Below are positions 7,098 through 14,676 of a stretch of DNA of 40,512 nucleotides, in pieces. The notes under the pieces were generated by a model. It made no database searches. It was not told the origin of the DNA and saw only the letters and a list, made by a program, of their open reading frames with translations. Source of the stretch: a virus. The number at the start of each line of letters is the position of its first letter. The stretch's first letter is position 1. The position numbers and the translations under genes are program-made. The stretch spans positions 1 through 40,512 of the IMG/VR virus record IMGVR_UViG_3300024518_004146. One strand, written 5' to 3'.

Positions 7098-7409
7098 ATG
7101 TCCCGCGTTCAAATGTGCAAGTGCTGCATGGCCACTGTTGAGGCGCGTGAGGTCTTTCGGTTTGAGGCGAGCAACAGGAACGAGCATCACGTCGCTACGG
7201 TCTGCCGAGACTGCCTACCTAAGGCTGACGAAGACACTGTGCTAGGCGTACGCTGCGACAAGTGCAAGACGATCTACTGGCACGGTAAGAACGAGCGAGC
7301 CGTGGGCCATGACGATCTCAGTTGGTGGCTAGAACAAGGCCACTTCTGGGGAGGCAGCGGGAGGCACATGTGCAAGGTGTGTATCGAGGGGCCTAATGAC
7401 GACGCTTGA
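7098..7409 (+). CDS. Double zinc-ribbon protein
   Basis: A 103-residue protein with two CxxC/CxxC ribbons: CKCC (residues 7-10) with CRDC, and CDKC with CKVC near the end. An aromatic HDDLSWWLEQGHFW segment lies between the last two pairs. It follows the DnaJ-like gene with no gap. It could be a nucleic-acid or RNA-polymerase-binding factor, but the function is unknown. Confidence 0.65.
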   Translation: MSRVQMCKCCMATVEAREVFRFEASNRNEHHVATVCRDCLPKADEDTVLGVRCDKCKTIYWHGKNERAVGHDDLSWWLEQGHFWGGSGRHMCKVCIEGPNDDA

Positions 7410-7755
7410 GCAGAATAATAAGAGGATCTACGGCAGAGTTATGAGGCGGGATGCGTCGATCTTCAGGCAGGCAGCTTGGGCTGGGTGCAGTGACGACGAG
7501 ATCGCCGTGATGCTGGACATCTACGAAGAGGCCGGTTCGGGCCCGATGAACTCAGGCGCTGACATGGAAGCGTCGAGGGTTGCTGTACTCAAGTGGTCTA
7601 AGAAGACTCGAGACTACAGGCTTCCAACAGGATTGGTAGATTCGCATCACAGCGTCCTGCCTCGGCTGGGCCACGCGTGGGAGTACTGGAAGTGGGAGTT
7701 CACAACGTCGTGGGTCAGACTCGCGCAAACCCAATCCGACGCTTCCTCTTCGTAG
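7396..7755 (+). CDS. LDVLEE-family small protein (copy B)
   Basis: A 119-residue divergent member of the repeated family. The N-terminal TTLEQNNKR matches the QNDxR element and the core is IAVMLDIYEEAGSGP. The C-terminal part (SHHSVLPRLGHAWEYWKWEF) is unlike the other copies. It is the last gene of the recombination operon, overlaps the previous gene by 14 nt, and its 3' end overlaps the endolysin gene on the other strand by 41 nt. Confidence 0.7.
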   Translation: MTTLEQNNKRIYGRVMRRDASIFRQAAWAGCSDDEIAVMLDIYEEAGSGPMNSGADMEASRVAVLKWSKKTRDYRLPTGLVDSHHSVLPRLGHAWEYWKWEFTTSWVRLAQTQSDASSS

Positions 7756-8272
7756 CCTCGATCTCACGCACCCTGGCAGGGTAACTTCCTGCGTTGCCCT
7801 CGATGATTGAGAAGCGGGTCACGCGCCCTGTTGTGCTTCGGCGCACCTGAGACACGAAGGCGACGTGTGCCTTCCAGCTCCCCTCAGGGCCTCGGGCAAA
7901 CAGCACTACATCTCCGGGCTGCATGTCGTGATACTTGACCTTCCAGCCGACAGTGACGATTCGCCTGAACAGTTGCCGGGCTCCATTGCTGCGCTGAACA
8001 GGCATAGCCCTCACGAGACGCTGGCATGCCTGAGCCAGACAATACCCGACGAAGGCCGAGCACCAAGCGCCTGTCCCTCTGAGGCTTCCCCGATAGCGAT
8101 CGACGTCATCGCCCCGATTGTTGCCCCCGCTCTCACCTTTGCCGAGTTCCCCTCGGGCTACGCGCAACGCCTCAACGCCGATCGTCGAAGGGTCACGGGC
8201 TTTCGTTCGCCGCCACTCTTTGTCAGTCGTCAGCCAGTCGACGAAGAATGTGATTGGGGCGAAGGGTATCAC
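7715..8272 (-). CDS. CHAP/NlpC-type peptidoglycan hydrolase (endolysin)
   Basis: A 185-residue cysteine amidase or peptidase expected to cut host peptidoglycan at lysis. The catalytic cysteine is C71 in GAWCSAFVGY, the histidine is H136 in WKAHVAFVSQ, and the third site is IIEGNAG at 156-162. MQPGDVVLFAR just before the histidine is typical of CHAP/NlpC domains. GTG at 8272 overlaps the upstream stop as GTGA. There is no signal peptide, so export needs the holin. It is the last gene of the late operon. The very basic tail (KRKRR) may bind the cell wall. Confidence 0.85.
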   Translation of the reverse strand: MIPFAPITFFVDWLTTDKEWRRTKARDPSTIGVEALRVARGELGKGESGGNNRGDDVDRYRGSLRGTGAWCSAFVGYCLAQACQRLVRAMPVQRSNGARQLFRRIVTVGWKVKYHDMQPGDVVLFARGPEGSWKAHVAFVSQVRRSTTGRVTRFSIIEGNAGSYPARVREIEATKRKRRIGFARV

Positions 8273-8691
8273 TTGCAGTGCCGTGCCTTGACGATAGCAA
8301 CGTCGTCGTCCCTGATGCGTATGAAGTCGGGGCACTCGTAGGACATGGCCCCGAACGGAGCGCCGTCCTGCAGGCCTAGCACGTGACCTAACTCGTGAAC
8401 GATGATGCACGCCTGATCGTGAAGGTCTCCGGGATACGAGACGTGAATTTCCCAGCCCCTCGGAGTTTGGAATGTGGCTGCAGCGTGCTCCGGCAGCATA
8501 ACCCCCGTACCGTCTGAGCTCTTGATCTGCACGTCCTTTCCGGGGACGAAGAAGTCACAGCCGACGAAGCTATTCCACAGGCGCATCGCTGCCTTCGTCG
8601 GCCGCTCATAGTCTGCCGTAGCGGTGACTCCTATCGTGACAGTCGCCGACGTTTTGCAGGAGAGGAGCAGGAGTAGGACGAGGTACCTCAC
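8269..8691 (-). CDS. Secreted lipoprotein zinc metalloprotease
   Basis: A 140-residue protein with a short signal peptide ending in a lipobox-like LLLSC (C12). The metalloprotease signature is HELGHVLGLQD at 99-109 (HExxHxxGxxD, the aspartate third ligand known from snapalysin-type enzymes), followed by the Met-turn GAMSYE with M116. It should be exported and lipid-anchored in the envelope. It sits between the holin-side genes and the endolysin, so it could degrade envelope proteins at lysis in the place normally filled by spanins. The start is GTG 8691, overlapping as GTGA. A protease is an unusual member of a lysis cassette. Confidence 0.75.
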   Translation of the reverse strand: MRYLVLLLLLSCKTSATVTIGVTATADYERPTKAAMRLWNSFVGCDFFVPGKDVQIKSSDGTGVMLPEHAAATFQTPRGWEIHVSYPGDLHDQACIIVHELGHVLGLQDGAPFGAMSYECPDFIRIRDDDVAIVKARHCK

Positions 8692-8966
8692 TTGGGCTTC
8701 CTCGCGCCAGGTCGTAAGCTCTGCCAGTTGTCTTCGGCAGCCTTGAACTCAGCCTTCCAGCCCTCCACTAACTCGGGGACATTGTCAGCGATGTTCTCAA
8801 GGTCAGCCGTGGCCTTGTCCCACTGTGCGGCTTTGATACGCTGATGAGCCTCTGTGGCAGCCGCGTAAGCTTTCTCTGCCTTGCTACCCCGAGCACGACG
8901 CCAGCCCTCCACGGCGCCCCAGAGCGCAGGAATGAGCCACACTAGGCTATCGCTCAGCCACTCCAT
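8688..8966 (-). CDS. Small lysis-region protein with hydrophobic N-terminus
   Basis: A 92-residue protein with an N-terminal hydrophobic helix (WLSDSLVWLIPALWGAVEGW) and a long charged helical remainder (from SKAEKAYAAATEAHQRIKAA on). This layout suits an inner-membrane-anchored partner, for example an i-spanin-like protein or antiholin. It overlaps the holin gene as TAATG and the metalloprotease as GTGA. The exact role is inferred only from position and topology. Confidence 0.6.
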   Translation of the reverse strand: MEWLSDSLVWLIPALWGAVEGWRRARGSKAEKAYAAATEAHQRIKAAQWDKATADLENIADNVPELVEGWKAEFKAAEDNWQSLRPGARKPK

Positions 8967-9193
8967 TACTCAGGCTCAGTCTTAGCGGCAATCTTAACGG
9001 CAGGCGCTCCGATGTCAGCAATCCCGTTGCCGACGACGAACACGGCTAGGATCGCCAACACTTTGTTGACTGTGCCCTCCTCGATGTCCACCCCAACCCG
9101 TGACAATATCAGCACGAGTAGGCCCGCCAGTGTCGCTAGCGCCTTCTTGCTCGTGAGGATCTCTCCTAGAATATCTCTCATTGCTTTGTACAT
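8966..9193 (-). CDS. Putative holin
   Basis: A 75-residue protein with two predicted membrane segments (ALATLAGLLVLILSRVG at about 18-34 and VNKVLAILAVFVVGNGIADI at about 42-61) joined by a short acidic loop, and a charged C-terminus. This is a class II holin layout. Start 9193 follows AAAGGAAG at the right distance; an ATG at 9241 has no such site. The holin would permeabilise the inner membrane and release the endolysin. Identification rests on size, topology and neighbours. Confidence 0.7.
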   Translation of the reverse strand: MYKAMRDILGEILTSKKALATLAGLLVLILSRVGVDIEEGTVNKVLAILAVFVVGNGIADIGAPAVKIAAKTEPE

Positions 9194-9317
9194 TCTGTGT
9201 CTTCCTTTCGAGAATCCGCATCTTCTTCTTGTGCCCATCATTCCACAGCCTGAACAGTTGCGGCAAGTCCCGCGACATCATCGACAACACCATGTAAAGC
9301 AGTAGAATCTCTGTCAT
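9015..9317 (-). CDS. Possible overlapping membrane peptide upstream of holin
   Basis: An ATG at 9317 overlaps the stop of the preceding gene as ATGA and opens a frame whose first residues are hydrophobic (MTEILLLYMVLSMMSRDLPQ). After about 40 codons the frame enters the holin gene and the encoded sequence becomes Gly/Arg/Asp-rich, as expected of an out-of-frame reading. The 124 nt before the holin may encode an antiholin-like peptide, or may be only a leader. Low confidence. Confidence 0.3.
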   Translation of the reverse strand: MTEILLLYMVLSMMSRDLPQLFRLWNDGHKKKMRILERKTQNVQSNERYSRRDPHEQEGASDTGGPTRADIVTGWGGHRGGHSQQSVGDPSRVRRRQRDC

Positions 9318-10144
9318 AGGTCCTCTCCCATGCAGATGACCGAGCCTGAGACGAGGCCCGTCAGGTCGTCGTTCACCCGCCAGGTTACAGAGTCCCCCGT
9401 CTTGAGGATCAGTGGACCCCCAAACTTGAAGAAGCTGAGGCGTGCCACAAGGAACTTGTTGCCAGACCCCCAGTCCTTTAGCTCTGTGTCATAGGCCATA
9501 CGAGAGAGGTCGAAGTTGTTTGTGATCTTCTCGCCCCCTAGAAGGTCGATTGTAACCCCGTTGCGCGTGTACTCAAACTCGCAGCCGTTAGCTAGCGCTG
9601 CTCCGAACGCGGCAAACTGCTCTGCCCTGAAGACCCCCGAATCCTCCCAGGCAAAGATAGCGCGGTAGATGGCCGCCCTTCCTGACGCTACGGAGGAGAA
9701 GGCGACGGGGGTGCCGCTACCGTCTACGGCGAAGTTGGAGCTTCCCCCGTTCGTCAAGGGGAGCGTGCAAAGAGCGGGGTAGGTGAGATCCGGAACTGCC
9801 ACCTTGTTGAAGCGTGTCTGCAGCCTGAACTCTGTCTGCGTGACACCCCCGTTCGTGTAGATGACTCGGAAGTAGCGAAGGCGTAGAGGAACGCTGATAG
9901 TCTTCGTGTCGTCGGCGAGCACAGAGAAGTCGTGTGAGATGTCCCAGTTCGTTCCGTCTGCCGAGAACTGAAGCTGCAGCCCATCGACAGCGCTTGCCTC
10001 ATCAGCCCTCGCAACGACTGTCACTGACTGAGTGTCTTCGGTAATCGAGAGGGCCTCCGCCTCACCCGTGAACACGGCAGCGTTGGCAAGCACGGCCTCA
10101 GTGCTGTTCTTGATGCTGCCAGGGTAGTTGTAGCCAATCGCCAT
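9314..10144 (-). CDS. Probable tail fibre or receptor-interacting structural protein
   Basis: A 276-residue beta-rich protein. The N-terminal half (SVTVVARADEASAVDGLQLQ, then FSADGTNWDIS and RYFRVIYTNGG) looks like a small beta-sandwich repeat used in phage baseplate or fibre proteins. The C-terminal half (from about residue 150) is not recognised. No coiled coil. It lies between tail-end structural genes and the lysis cassette, a usual place for host-recognition proteins. Function inferred from fold and position. Confidence 0.55.
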   Translation of the reverse strand: MAIGYNYPGSIKNSTEAVLANAAVFTGEAEALSITEDTQSVTVVARADEASAVDGLQLQFSADGTNWDISHDFSVLADDTKTISVPLRLRYFRVIYTNGGVTQTEFRLQTRFNKVAVPDLTYPALCTLPLTNGGSSNFAVDGSGTPVAFSSVASGRAAIYRAIFAWEDSGVFRAEQFAAFGAALANGCEFEYTRNGVTIDLLGGEKITNNFDLSRMAYDTELKDWGSGNKFLVARLSFFKFGGPLILKTGDSVTWRVNDDLTGLVSGSVICMGEDL

Positions 10145-10404
10145 TACTTAGCACTCTCCACTAGCCCAGGGCGCACCGATTCGATGAAGAGTTCCTGCCT
10201 CACCTTGATGATCTCAACGTCGGTCTTGATGACGTGTACCGTGTCCTTGTCTGCCTTGCTGCTGACGAGCGTTGCCATCGTCCAGACGAGAGTGCCCAGG
10301 GTTACAGCCATCGCCAGCACTGCTAGCACAGAGGTGAGCTTCGGCTGCTGCATGCGGAAGCTCTTCGTGTCTCGAGGTCGTCGTGTTGCTGTTGATTCGG
10401 TCAT
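10144..10404 (-). CDS. Single-pass membrane protein
   Basis: An 86-residue protein with a basic N-terminus, one membrane helix (about residues 24-47, VLAVLAMAVTLGTLVWTMAT) and a short helical C-terminus (DVEIIKVRQELFIES). This would sit N-in, C-out in the inner membrane. It could be a lysis accessory or spanin-like protein, or a minor virion protein. It overlaps the next gene by 1 nt and the previous as ATGA. Confidence 0.6.
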   Translation of the reverse strand: MTESTATRRPRDTKSFRMQQPKLTSVLAVLAMAVTLGTLVWTMATLVSSKADKDTVHVIKTDVEIIKVRQELFIESVRPGLVESAK

Positions 10405-10634
10405 ACTTGCCTCCGTTTTCGCACCTCAGTGATAGTGTCGCCCAAAAACTCCCCCACCAGGTCGTCGGGGTTCATTTTGAGGATCGCCCCCGTTGCTGTG
10501 ATACGGGCGACTCGGCCGTTCTTGTTGGAGACAGTCAGGGTTTTCGCTACGCGGTCAAGCTTGAGGCTCCACCCCGCCGATCGGCCCTTTGCTGAGGCGG
10601 CAGTGATGTGTGCGTCTAGTTCTGTTCTGAACAT
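10401..10634 (-). CDS. Hypothetical small protein in tail region
   Basis: A 77-residue protein, probably alpha/beta, with a beta-rich middle (AKTLTVSNKNGRVARITATG). It is coupled to its downstream neighbour by ATGA. It may be a small virion or assembly protein, judged by location only. Confidence 0.55.
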   Translation of the reverse strand: MFRTELDAHITAASAKGRSAGWSLKLDRVAKTLTVSNKNGRVARITATGAILKMNPDDLVGEFLGDTITEVRKRRQV

Positions 10635-11470
10635 TACGGTTCGTACCCCAGCGCTGTTGCAACTGCCAGACGAGCTGTCTCGAAGTCTGCTGCTGTGGCA
10701 CTCCAGTCCCCGTCTGTACCGATCCAGACTGCAAGCGCCCCATGGCTGCAGGGGGCTGCTGTGATCCGCTGTTGCCCCATGGCGAAGGTGGCTGTGTTCG
10801 TCATGCTGTCCTGAATCCTGGCGCCGCTACTTGTGCCTTCGCGGGTCCAGATGCCCACCAGATTGTTCGCCCAACTCCGAGTACAGACTACAACCTGAGC
10901 GTTAGTAGTGCCGTGATCTACTGCGACTGCTTCGATGTCGATGCCGGAGGGTGAGTCGGCGATCCACTGAAACTGATTGTTGGACCCGGACGCGGCACTC
11001 TGAAGCTCCCACCCGTAATTGCCACCTGCCGACGCTCGCTTGCCACAGACGTGACGGATTGCAGAATTGGCAGCGGCGAACTTTCCGATCCACATGACAG
11101 TGATGGTCTCGGAAGCGACGTCCAGGACAGTGTTCGCTGCTGCGTCCATCGCGTCGGTCGTGTTGTCGTCCATTACCGTAGTTGTGCCAGCGAGGGCGGT
11201 GTCCGCGTTCTCTTTTGTGGGGGTGCCGCTGTCGGTGAGGTCGTCGGAACCAACAAGGTCCAATGCCCCTGCAGCATCGCCACCACGAACCATCCACGTT
11301 GGCTCGGCGAACCCCGTGAGCGCTGCGATGTCAGCGGGGCTGAGGGTATCAAGCGTTATTCCACCGGCTTCAGCGATTGGCACAGCGACGAATCCCCCGC
11401 CCGGCGATATGAGACCCCCGCCTCGACAGCGGAAGCCTCCCTTGTGACGTATACGGCGCCGATTCCTCAC
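10634..11470 (-). CDS. LamG/ConA-like structural protein
   Basis: A 278-residue protein with a basic, Gly-rich N-terminus followed by a segment that reads like a laminin-G/concanavalin-type beta-sandwich: ETITVMWIGKFAAAN, then GNYGWELQSAASGSNNQFQW and later AVWIGTDGDWS. Such domains in phages often bind glycans, so a role as fibre or decoration protein contacting the host surface is plausible. The GTG start at 11470 overlaps the previous stop as TAGTG. Confidence 0.6.
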   Translation of the reverse strand: MRNRRRIRHKGGFRCRGGGLISPGGGFVAVPIAEAGGITLDTLSPADIAALTGFAEPTWMVRGGDAAGALDLVGSDDLTDSGTPTKENADTALAGTTTVMDDNTTDAMDAAANTVLDVASETITVMWIGKFAAANSAIRHVCGKRASAGGNYGWELQSAASGSNNQFQWIADSPSGIDIEAVAVDHGTTNAQVVVCTRSWANNLVGIWTREGTSSGARIQDSMTNTATFAMGQQRITAAPCSHGALAVWIGTDGDWSATAADFETARLAVATALGYEP

Positions 11471-12246
11471 TACCTAGTGCCTCCCATGATCGGAGTCAGT
11501 CTCATCGTGATAGTCGTCGACCCTGCACCTGTCGCTAGCAGTATGTAGTAGAGATCGAGCGGAGAGTGTTCGATGCGCTCGACGTGTGCAGTCTGAACGC
11601 CTACGACGATGTTGTTGCCTTCCTTCAGGTCTCCAACAAAGGCCTGGTAGATGCGCTGCGTGTCGTCGTCTTTGTTCAGCGAGCTCTGAACGTCGGCAAT
11701 CGTGTGAGTGCCTGTGCCTGTGTCAGTTGTGACGATGCCCCCACCCGCTGCAATTGCCAGTTCTCGGGTCGTGTAGAGTTCGAAGGTGTTCGCTGCTGTC
11801 TTCTCAACCCAGTAGGGTGTGCCAGCAACGAACGGAGCGGGTAGCGTTGTGGAAGAACTCAGGACAAAGGGCCCGTCACCTGTGAGCATGCCGTGAGCGA
11901 CTGCAGTATTGACGGCGTCTGAGCCTGAGCTTGTGAACGTGTCATCGGCGATTACGATAGGGGCCAGCCTCGCAGCGTAGAGTGCCACGCTTGAGAGGGT
12001 CTCAGCCTCGTCACACCAGAGCATCGCCTCGAAGGCGGGGTAGCTCTCGAAGAACTGCTCATCGATCACGAAGAGCCCCGAGTGATCCTGATTGACTCCC
12101 AGCGTCGTTCGCCAGCCTTGGACGTTGATCCAGTTGGCTGCTGTGACAATGGCGAGGGCATCACTCTCTGCAGTCATCTCGACGGCAAGGTGAGGGAACG
12201 CCACGACTCGGGCATTCTGTGAAAGGGGTTGGATTGTACGTGCCAT
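11470..12246 (-). CDS. Virion structural protein with a fibre-type beta repeat
   Basis: A 258-residue protein. The central segment (AHGMLTGDGPFVLSSSTTLP, then AGTPYWVEKTAANTFELYTT) matches, from memory, a small beta-repeat frequent in phage tail and fibre proteins (HGLxTGDxV...LPAGLxAGTxYYV...NTIKLA). The N-terminal 90 residues and the C-terminal beta strands look like a capsid- or tail-attached structural fold. It follows the large ejection protein gene and precedes the LamG-like gene. Confidence 0.6.
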   Translation of the reverse strand: MARTIQPLSQNARVVAFPHLAVEMTAESDALAIVTAANWINVQGWRTTLGVNQDHSGLFVIDEQFFESYPAFEAMLWCDEAETLSSVALYAARLAPIVIADDTFTSSGSDAVNTAVAHGMLTGDGPFVLSSSTTLPAPFVAGTPYWVEKTAANTFELYTTRELAIAAGGGIVTTDTGTGTHTIADVQSSLNKDDDTQRIYQAFVGDLKEGNNIVVGVQTAHVERIEHSPLDLYYILLATGAGSTTITMRLTPIMGGTR

Positions 12247-12249
12247 GTC

Positions 12250-14676
12250 TTAGCCTGCTCTCTCTTGACCGGGTGTTGCCTCGGGGTTCTTGACTGAGCC
12301 AAATTGAGGCTGAGGTGTCGGCGCCTGAGTGCCGCCCTCGCTGCCTGGCTCGTTAGTGAATTGCGCTTGAAGGTGTTTGAAGATTCGGGGGTCTAGTGCG
12401 GGGTCTACTGCTACGCCGCTGAAGATCGACAGAGAGAGACGCTTGGGGTACGAGAGCTGCTTGCGAAGCTTTGCAATCTCCTCGATGATGCTGCGCTGTA
12501 TTGCGGCGTACTGCTCGGGGTAGACCTCGCGATAGGCCTCTGCGTCTTCGGGCGAAAGGGTCCCATCGGCTAGGCGCTCAATGACGCCGTTAGGGTCAGA
12601 GATTGCTGCCACGTATCGGGCGAAGGTCCTCATCGCCGTCTTGCTTGGGACGTAGTCATAGGGGCCGGCTACGTGCTGAAGAAAGTCGGGCTTCTTCGGT
12701 AGCTTCTTGGCAAGAAAGGAGACCTCACGATTCTTCGCTGTCTCCATCTTGTCGGCAAGGACAGGGGACACAGCCCTCACTCCTCTGAGGCTGTCAGCAA
12801 GCGCCTGCCTGGCCTCTGGGCGCATTGTAATCCCGTTGGGGCCCATTGTGACCTGAGAGAGAATCTCCTGCTCACGGGCCTTGTAGAGGCCTCCTAGGGT
12901 CTTCGTCTTCTTGACCTTTTGAGGTAGCTCGGGAGCGAAGGTAGTGGCCGCTAGGACTCGGGTGGCAATTGGGGGTGCCACCCTGCCAACCTTGCCGCCT
13001 ACTTCGAAGAGCTTGGCGATGGCCGCGTCTTTACGTAGGGAGGCTGCCGCTACGGCCTTGGAGCCTCGCTTGAACACTAGGTCTCCCAGTATCTTGCCGC
13101 CCGCCGATGCGAGAGGGGCCGCTACGATTGGAGGGACCCCCACAGAAGCCAGTGCTCCGTAAGCCCCGCCATACACGGCATTCCCCGCAAGCCGCTCCAT
13201 TGAGCTCTCAGCCTTGCCGACCGTCTTCAGGGCATCATCTGCCACTGCGATAGCCTCAAGCCTTGGGGCCGTGCCTTTCATCAGGGCCATCGCCTCATTC
13301 TGATAGGCTAGGTTGCGCTCGAGTAGCGCGGGGATACCTTCCATAGACTGGACCCTAGCGCCCTTGAGTTCCCCGTTGAGCAGTGCCTTCTTGAAGCCTG
13401 TCATCTCGGCAGCGCTCAGCCTGATGCCCTCAGCAGCCTGGGGCTTCGTGACGTTGCGCCCCGCGTAGCTTCCGTACTTGCGTGCTGCCGCGCCTTGAAC
13501 AACGCCCTTAGCTCCCAGCTTCTTGTAGAGGGTGACATCGGCACGTTGCATCTTTGCGAGGATATCGTCCTGCTTGCTCACTAGTTTACGAAGGATCTTC
13601 TCCTCTTCCCTGAGGGCCTTCGTTATCGTGCTAGGCCTCCCAGCCAGCCCTTTTGGGTCATCGAGGGCACGTCGAATACTGTTCTTCGTGCGCACCAGAA
13701 CTCTCTTCGCCCCCGTGCCGGCACCCTCAGCGATGAGAAGAGGGTCAACCTGCGCCGACTGCGACGCGTATGCCTCAGCATCCTGTGCCAGCTTGGCGCC
13801 TATCGCTTCCTGCTCTGCCAGCTTGGCGTGACGTAACTGTGAGGCATCCATGACCGCCAGGTCTTCAGCAATCTCTGCCGTTGCCTTGCCTTCGAGAGCC
13901 GATGCGTGAATGTCGTCAGCGAGCTTCTTGGCGCGCCCTACGCCCTTCGTGAATCCTTTGATGAGGTTGCCGCCGACGCCGACGACGCCGCCCGTAGCCC
14001 CACCGATTGCCATGTTGTGTAGGTAGACGGAAGATATCTCTTCGGCTCCAAGGTCGCCCTCCATGTACTGTATATCGTGCCCCGACTGCAACGCTCCGAC
14101 TGCCACACCCTCAGCGATGAGACCCTTAATCCCTCCGATCTTGTGAGCATGCTGAGCCGCCTTGCCCGCAGGGAGGGCACGTGCAAGCTTCCCGGCCTTG
14201 CCGGCCCCACTGATGGCACCCATGCCAGGGACTACCAGCCCACCGACAGCACCGACAGCTGAGAGGGTCGAGCGTGTGTCGTGCAGCTCTTCTCTCTTCT
14301 CGCGGAACTTGGGGCCCATGACATCGCCCATAGCCCAACCGAAGGCGCCGCCTGTTGCAGTGTCAGCGGCAGACTCTAGGACGGCTCTTGTGCCCGAGAG
14401 AACGCCGCTGTGCTCTCGTTCTTTGCGTGCCTGCTGCTCACGGCCCTGAGCCTCACCCCTCGTCTCAGCTCGCGCACCGCCGTAGATGTACTGCTCCGCG
14501 TCAGCCTGCGACGCCTCGAAAGTCCTATCGTCCTCTACGACGGTAACCTGTAGATCGCTAGGGAACTGATAGGCCTCCCTCGCGTTGCCTGTCGCCAGAG
14601 CAGAGGCGCGCGCCTTAGAGACACGGAACTTCTTCCCCGTCTCTTTGTGCGTGACTGTTACAAGGTTGTCGCTCAC
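12250..14676 (-). CDS. Large internal virion (ejection) protein
   Basis: An 808-residue protein rich in Ala, Gly and Lys. Hydrophobic, glycine-rich stretches, such as GGAFGWAMGDVMG near 110, LSAVGAVGGLVVPGMGAISG at about 135-155 and GGATGGVVGVGG at about 225, resemble membrane-interacting parts of podovirus core proteins. The remainder is mostly helical. In short-tailed phages such proteins are stored inside the head and ejected to form a channel across the envelope. It is one of three consecutive genes of this type. No lysozyme or protease motif was found. Confidence 0.6.
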   Translation of the reverse strand: MSDNLVTVTHKETGKKFRVSKARASALATGNAREAYQFPSDLQVTVVEDDRTFEASQADAEQYIYGGARAETRGEAQGREQQARKEREHSGVLSGTRAVLESAADTATGGAFGWAMGDVMGPKFREKREELHDTRSTLSAVGAVGGLVVPGMGAISGAGKAGKLARALPAGKAAQHAHKIGGIKGLIAEGVAVGALQSGHDIQYMEGDLGAEEISSVYLHNMAIGGATGGVVGVGGNLIKGFTKGVGRAKKLADDIHASALEGKATAEIAEDLAVMDASQLRHAKLAEQEAIGAKLAQDAEAYASQSAQVDPLLIAEGAGTGAKRVLVRTKNSIRRALDDPKGLAGRPSTITKALREEEKILRKLVSKQDDILAKMQRADVTLYKKLGAKGVVQGAAARKYGSYAGRNVTKPQAAEGIRLSAAEMTGFKKALLNGELKGARVQSMEGIPALLERNLAYQNEAMALMKGTAPRLEAIAVADDALKTVGKAESSMERLAGNAVYGGAYGALASVGVPPIVAAPLASAGGKILGDLVFKRGSKAVAAASLRKDAAIAKLFEVGGKVGRVAPPIATRVLAATTFAPELPQKVKKTKTLGGLYKAREQEILSQVTMGPNGITMRPEARQALADSLRGVRAVSPVLADKMETAKNREVSFLAKKLPKKPDFLQHVAGPYDYVPSKTAMRTFARYVAAISDPNGVIERLADGTLSPEDAEAYREVYPEQYAAIQRSIIEEIAKLRKQLSYPKRLSLSIFSGVAVDPALDPRIFKHLQAQFTNEPGSEGGTQAPTPQPQFGSVKNPEATPGQERAG

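Noticed and set aside
11051-11548. Plus-strand frame of 165 codons
   Set aside because: It lies antisense to two structural genes with strong coupling and encodes a composition typical of reverse readings.
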